Below are positions 63,215 to 64,000 of a stretch of DNA of 64,000 bases, in pieces (the stretch's first letter is position 1; each line of letters opens with the position of its first letter). The stretch lies in assembly GCF_000696185.1 (NCBI RefSeq), contig NZ_KK853997.1:1399004-1463003 (forward strand), written 5' to 3'. The position numbers and the translations under genes were made by a program. The stretch is from Kitasatospora cheerisanensis KCTC 2395. GTDB taxonomy: Bacteria; Actinomycetota; Actinomycetes; Streptomycetales; Streptomycetaceae. The notes under the pieces were generated by a model, which was given only the letters and a program-made list of their open reading frames with translations, was not told where the DNA came from and did not search any database.

Positions 63215-64000
63215 ATGGATGTGGACACCCGGCTGCTGCGGTACGTGACGGTGGTGTGCGAGGAGGGCCAGCTGACCGCGGCGGCGGCCCGGCTCGGCGT
63301 GAGCCAGCCCACGCTGACCAAGCAGATGCTGGCGCTGGAGCGGGAGTTGGGGGTGGAGCTGTTCCGGCGTTCGCGGGCCGGGATGCTGCCGACCGAGGCG
63401 GGCATGGAGCTGGCGGCGCGCGGCTCGCAGCTGCTGGCCCGCTGGGAGGAGTCGCTGCGGGCGGTCCGGCGGGTGGCGGCGGAGGCCGGCGGGGAGCTGC
63501 GGGTGGGCTTCGAGGGCTCGACGATCAACCTGGTCGGCCGGGCGGTGATGGCGGACTTCACCGAGCGGATGCCGGGCTGGCGGGTGCGGATGCGGCAGAA
63601 CAACTGGTTCGACGAGTCCTCCGGCCTGGCCTCCGGCGAGCTGGACCTGGCGCTGTGGCACGCCCCGGCGGAGGTCGCGAACCGCTACGCGCACGCGCTG
63701 CTGGGCCGGGAGGAGCGCTGGGTGGCGCTGGCGGCCGACCACCGGCTGGCGGCCCGGCACGAGGTGGACGCCGAGGAGCTGTGGGACGAGCCGTTCGTGG
63801 CGATACCGGAGGAGGCCGGCCTGTGGCGGGACTACTGGCTGGGCGCGCCGGAGCGCGGCGACCGTCCGGTCCGGATCGGCGCGGTGGCGCACGGCCCGGA
63901 CGAGTGGCTGGCGGCGGTGGCGTGCGGGCAGGGGGTGGGCTTCGCCCCGCAGTCGATGTCCCGGCTGGCGGGGCGCCCGGACGTGCGCTGCCTGCCGGTG
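63215..64000 (+). CDS. LysR-family transcriptional regulator, cut off by the window end
   Basis: The first 262 residues of a LysR regulator are present. The DNA-binding domain has LLRYVTVVCEEGQLTAAAAR, LGVSQPTLTKQMLALERELG and VELFRRSRAGMLPTEAG. The effector-binding domain begins at about residue 92 (ELRVGFEGSTINLVGRAVMA) and runs to the window edge, probably 30-40 residues short of the end. The ATG follows TTGGGGC weakly. Such proteins usually control a divergent gene; here that is ppk2, though the large hairpin between them complicates the picture. The effector is unknown. Confidence 0.9.
   Translation, partial: MDVDTRLLRYVTVVCEEGQLTAAAARLGVSQPTLTKQMLALERELGVELFRRSRAGMLPTEAGMELAARGSQLLARWEESLRAVRRVAAEAGGELRVGFEGSTINLVGRAVMADFTERMPGWRVRMRQNNWFDESSGLASGELDLALWHAPAEVANRYAHALLGREERWVALAADHRLAARHEVDAEELWDEPFVAIPEEAGLWRDYWLGAPERGDRPVRIGAVAHGPDEWLAAVACGQGVGFAPQSMSRLAGRPDVRCLPV

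Overview
The window is very GC-rich actinobacterial DNA, with third-position G/C bias, many GTG/TTG starts, GGAGG-type ribosome binding sites and translationally coupled genes. Gene content and order fit the family Streptomycetaceae (Streptomyces or Kitasatospora): a BldD regulator, an actinobacterial-type IHF, a helicase-degenerate PriA, and the core runs fmt-def, priA-metK-coaBC-rpoZ-gmk-ihf, the pyr operon, nusB-efp, aroQ-aroB-aroK-aroC, and mltG-ruvX-alaS-rpsD. No rRNA, tRNA or CRISPR array was seen.

Layout. 1-11,200 is accessory: a leucine-rich-repeat protein, an aldo/keto reductase, a DrrAB-type ABC exporter with a frameshifted permease, a 1,992-residue trypsin-like/STAND-NTPase/TPR protein paired with a Trypco2-family protein, and a TetR regulator. 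11,195-21,405 is housekeeping: rsmB, fmt, def, a small HTH protein, priA, metK, coaBC, rpoZ, gmk and ihf. 21,635-31,773 is the pyrimidine operon, transcribed leftward as pyrR-pyrB-pyrC-PH-like membrane gene-carA-carB-pyrD-pyrF, with a PyrR-binding RNA loop in the leader and a 159-bp foldback element between pyrD and pyrF. bldD diverges from pyrR over a palindromic operator. 32,629-43,019 is mixed: a hypothetical protein, a thioesterase, nusB, efp, a degenerate M24 peptidase, zinc-free L33 and L31, an XRE-cupin regulator, an EamA transporter, a nickel/cobalt transporter under a cobalamin riboswitch, a DUF6445 protein, a Nei glycosylase and a P-loop kinase-like protein. 43,093-52,574 holds the shikimate genes, an ABC ATPase, a secreted peptidoglycan-binding protein and two tandem MltG paralogues. 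52,664-62,982 holds ruvX, alaS, two small membrane-associated genes, an AfsR/LuxR-like STAND ATPase, rpsD, rarA, a monooxygenase-like protein and PPK2. A LysR gene runs off the right edge.

The most interesting candidate system is the trypsin-STAND-TPR plus Trypco2 module (3,821-10,210), which looks like a predicted NTP-dependent, protease-armed conflict or signalling system. A second strong signal is the foldback element at 22,523-22,681: its arms differ almost only by changes that keep G-U pairing in the plus-strand RNA.

A data-quality pattern should be kept in mind. Six apparent frameshifts (DrrB-like permease, rsmB 5' end, priA 3' end, second mltG, and two in the AfsR-like gene) are each repaired by adding one base in a short G/C run, and two of the genes are normally indispensable. 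That points to homopolymer deletion errors in the assembly rather than to pseudogenes, although this cannot be settled from the sequence alone.
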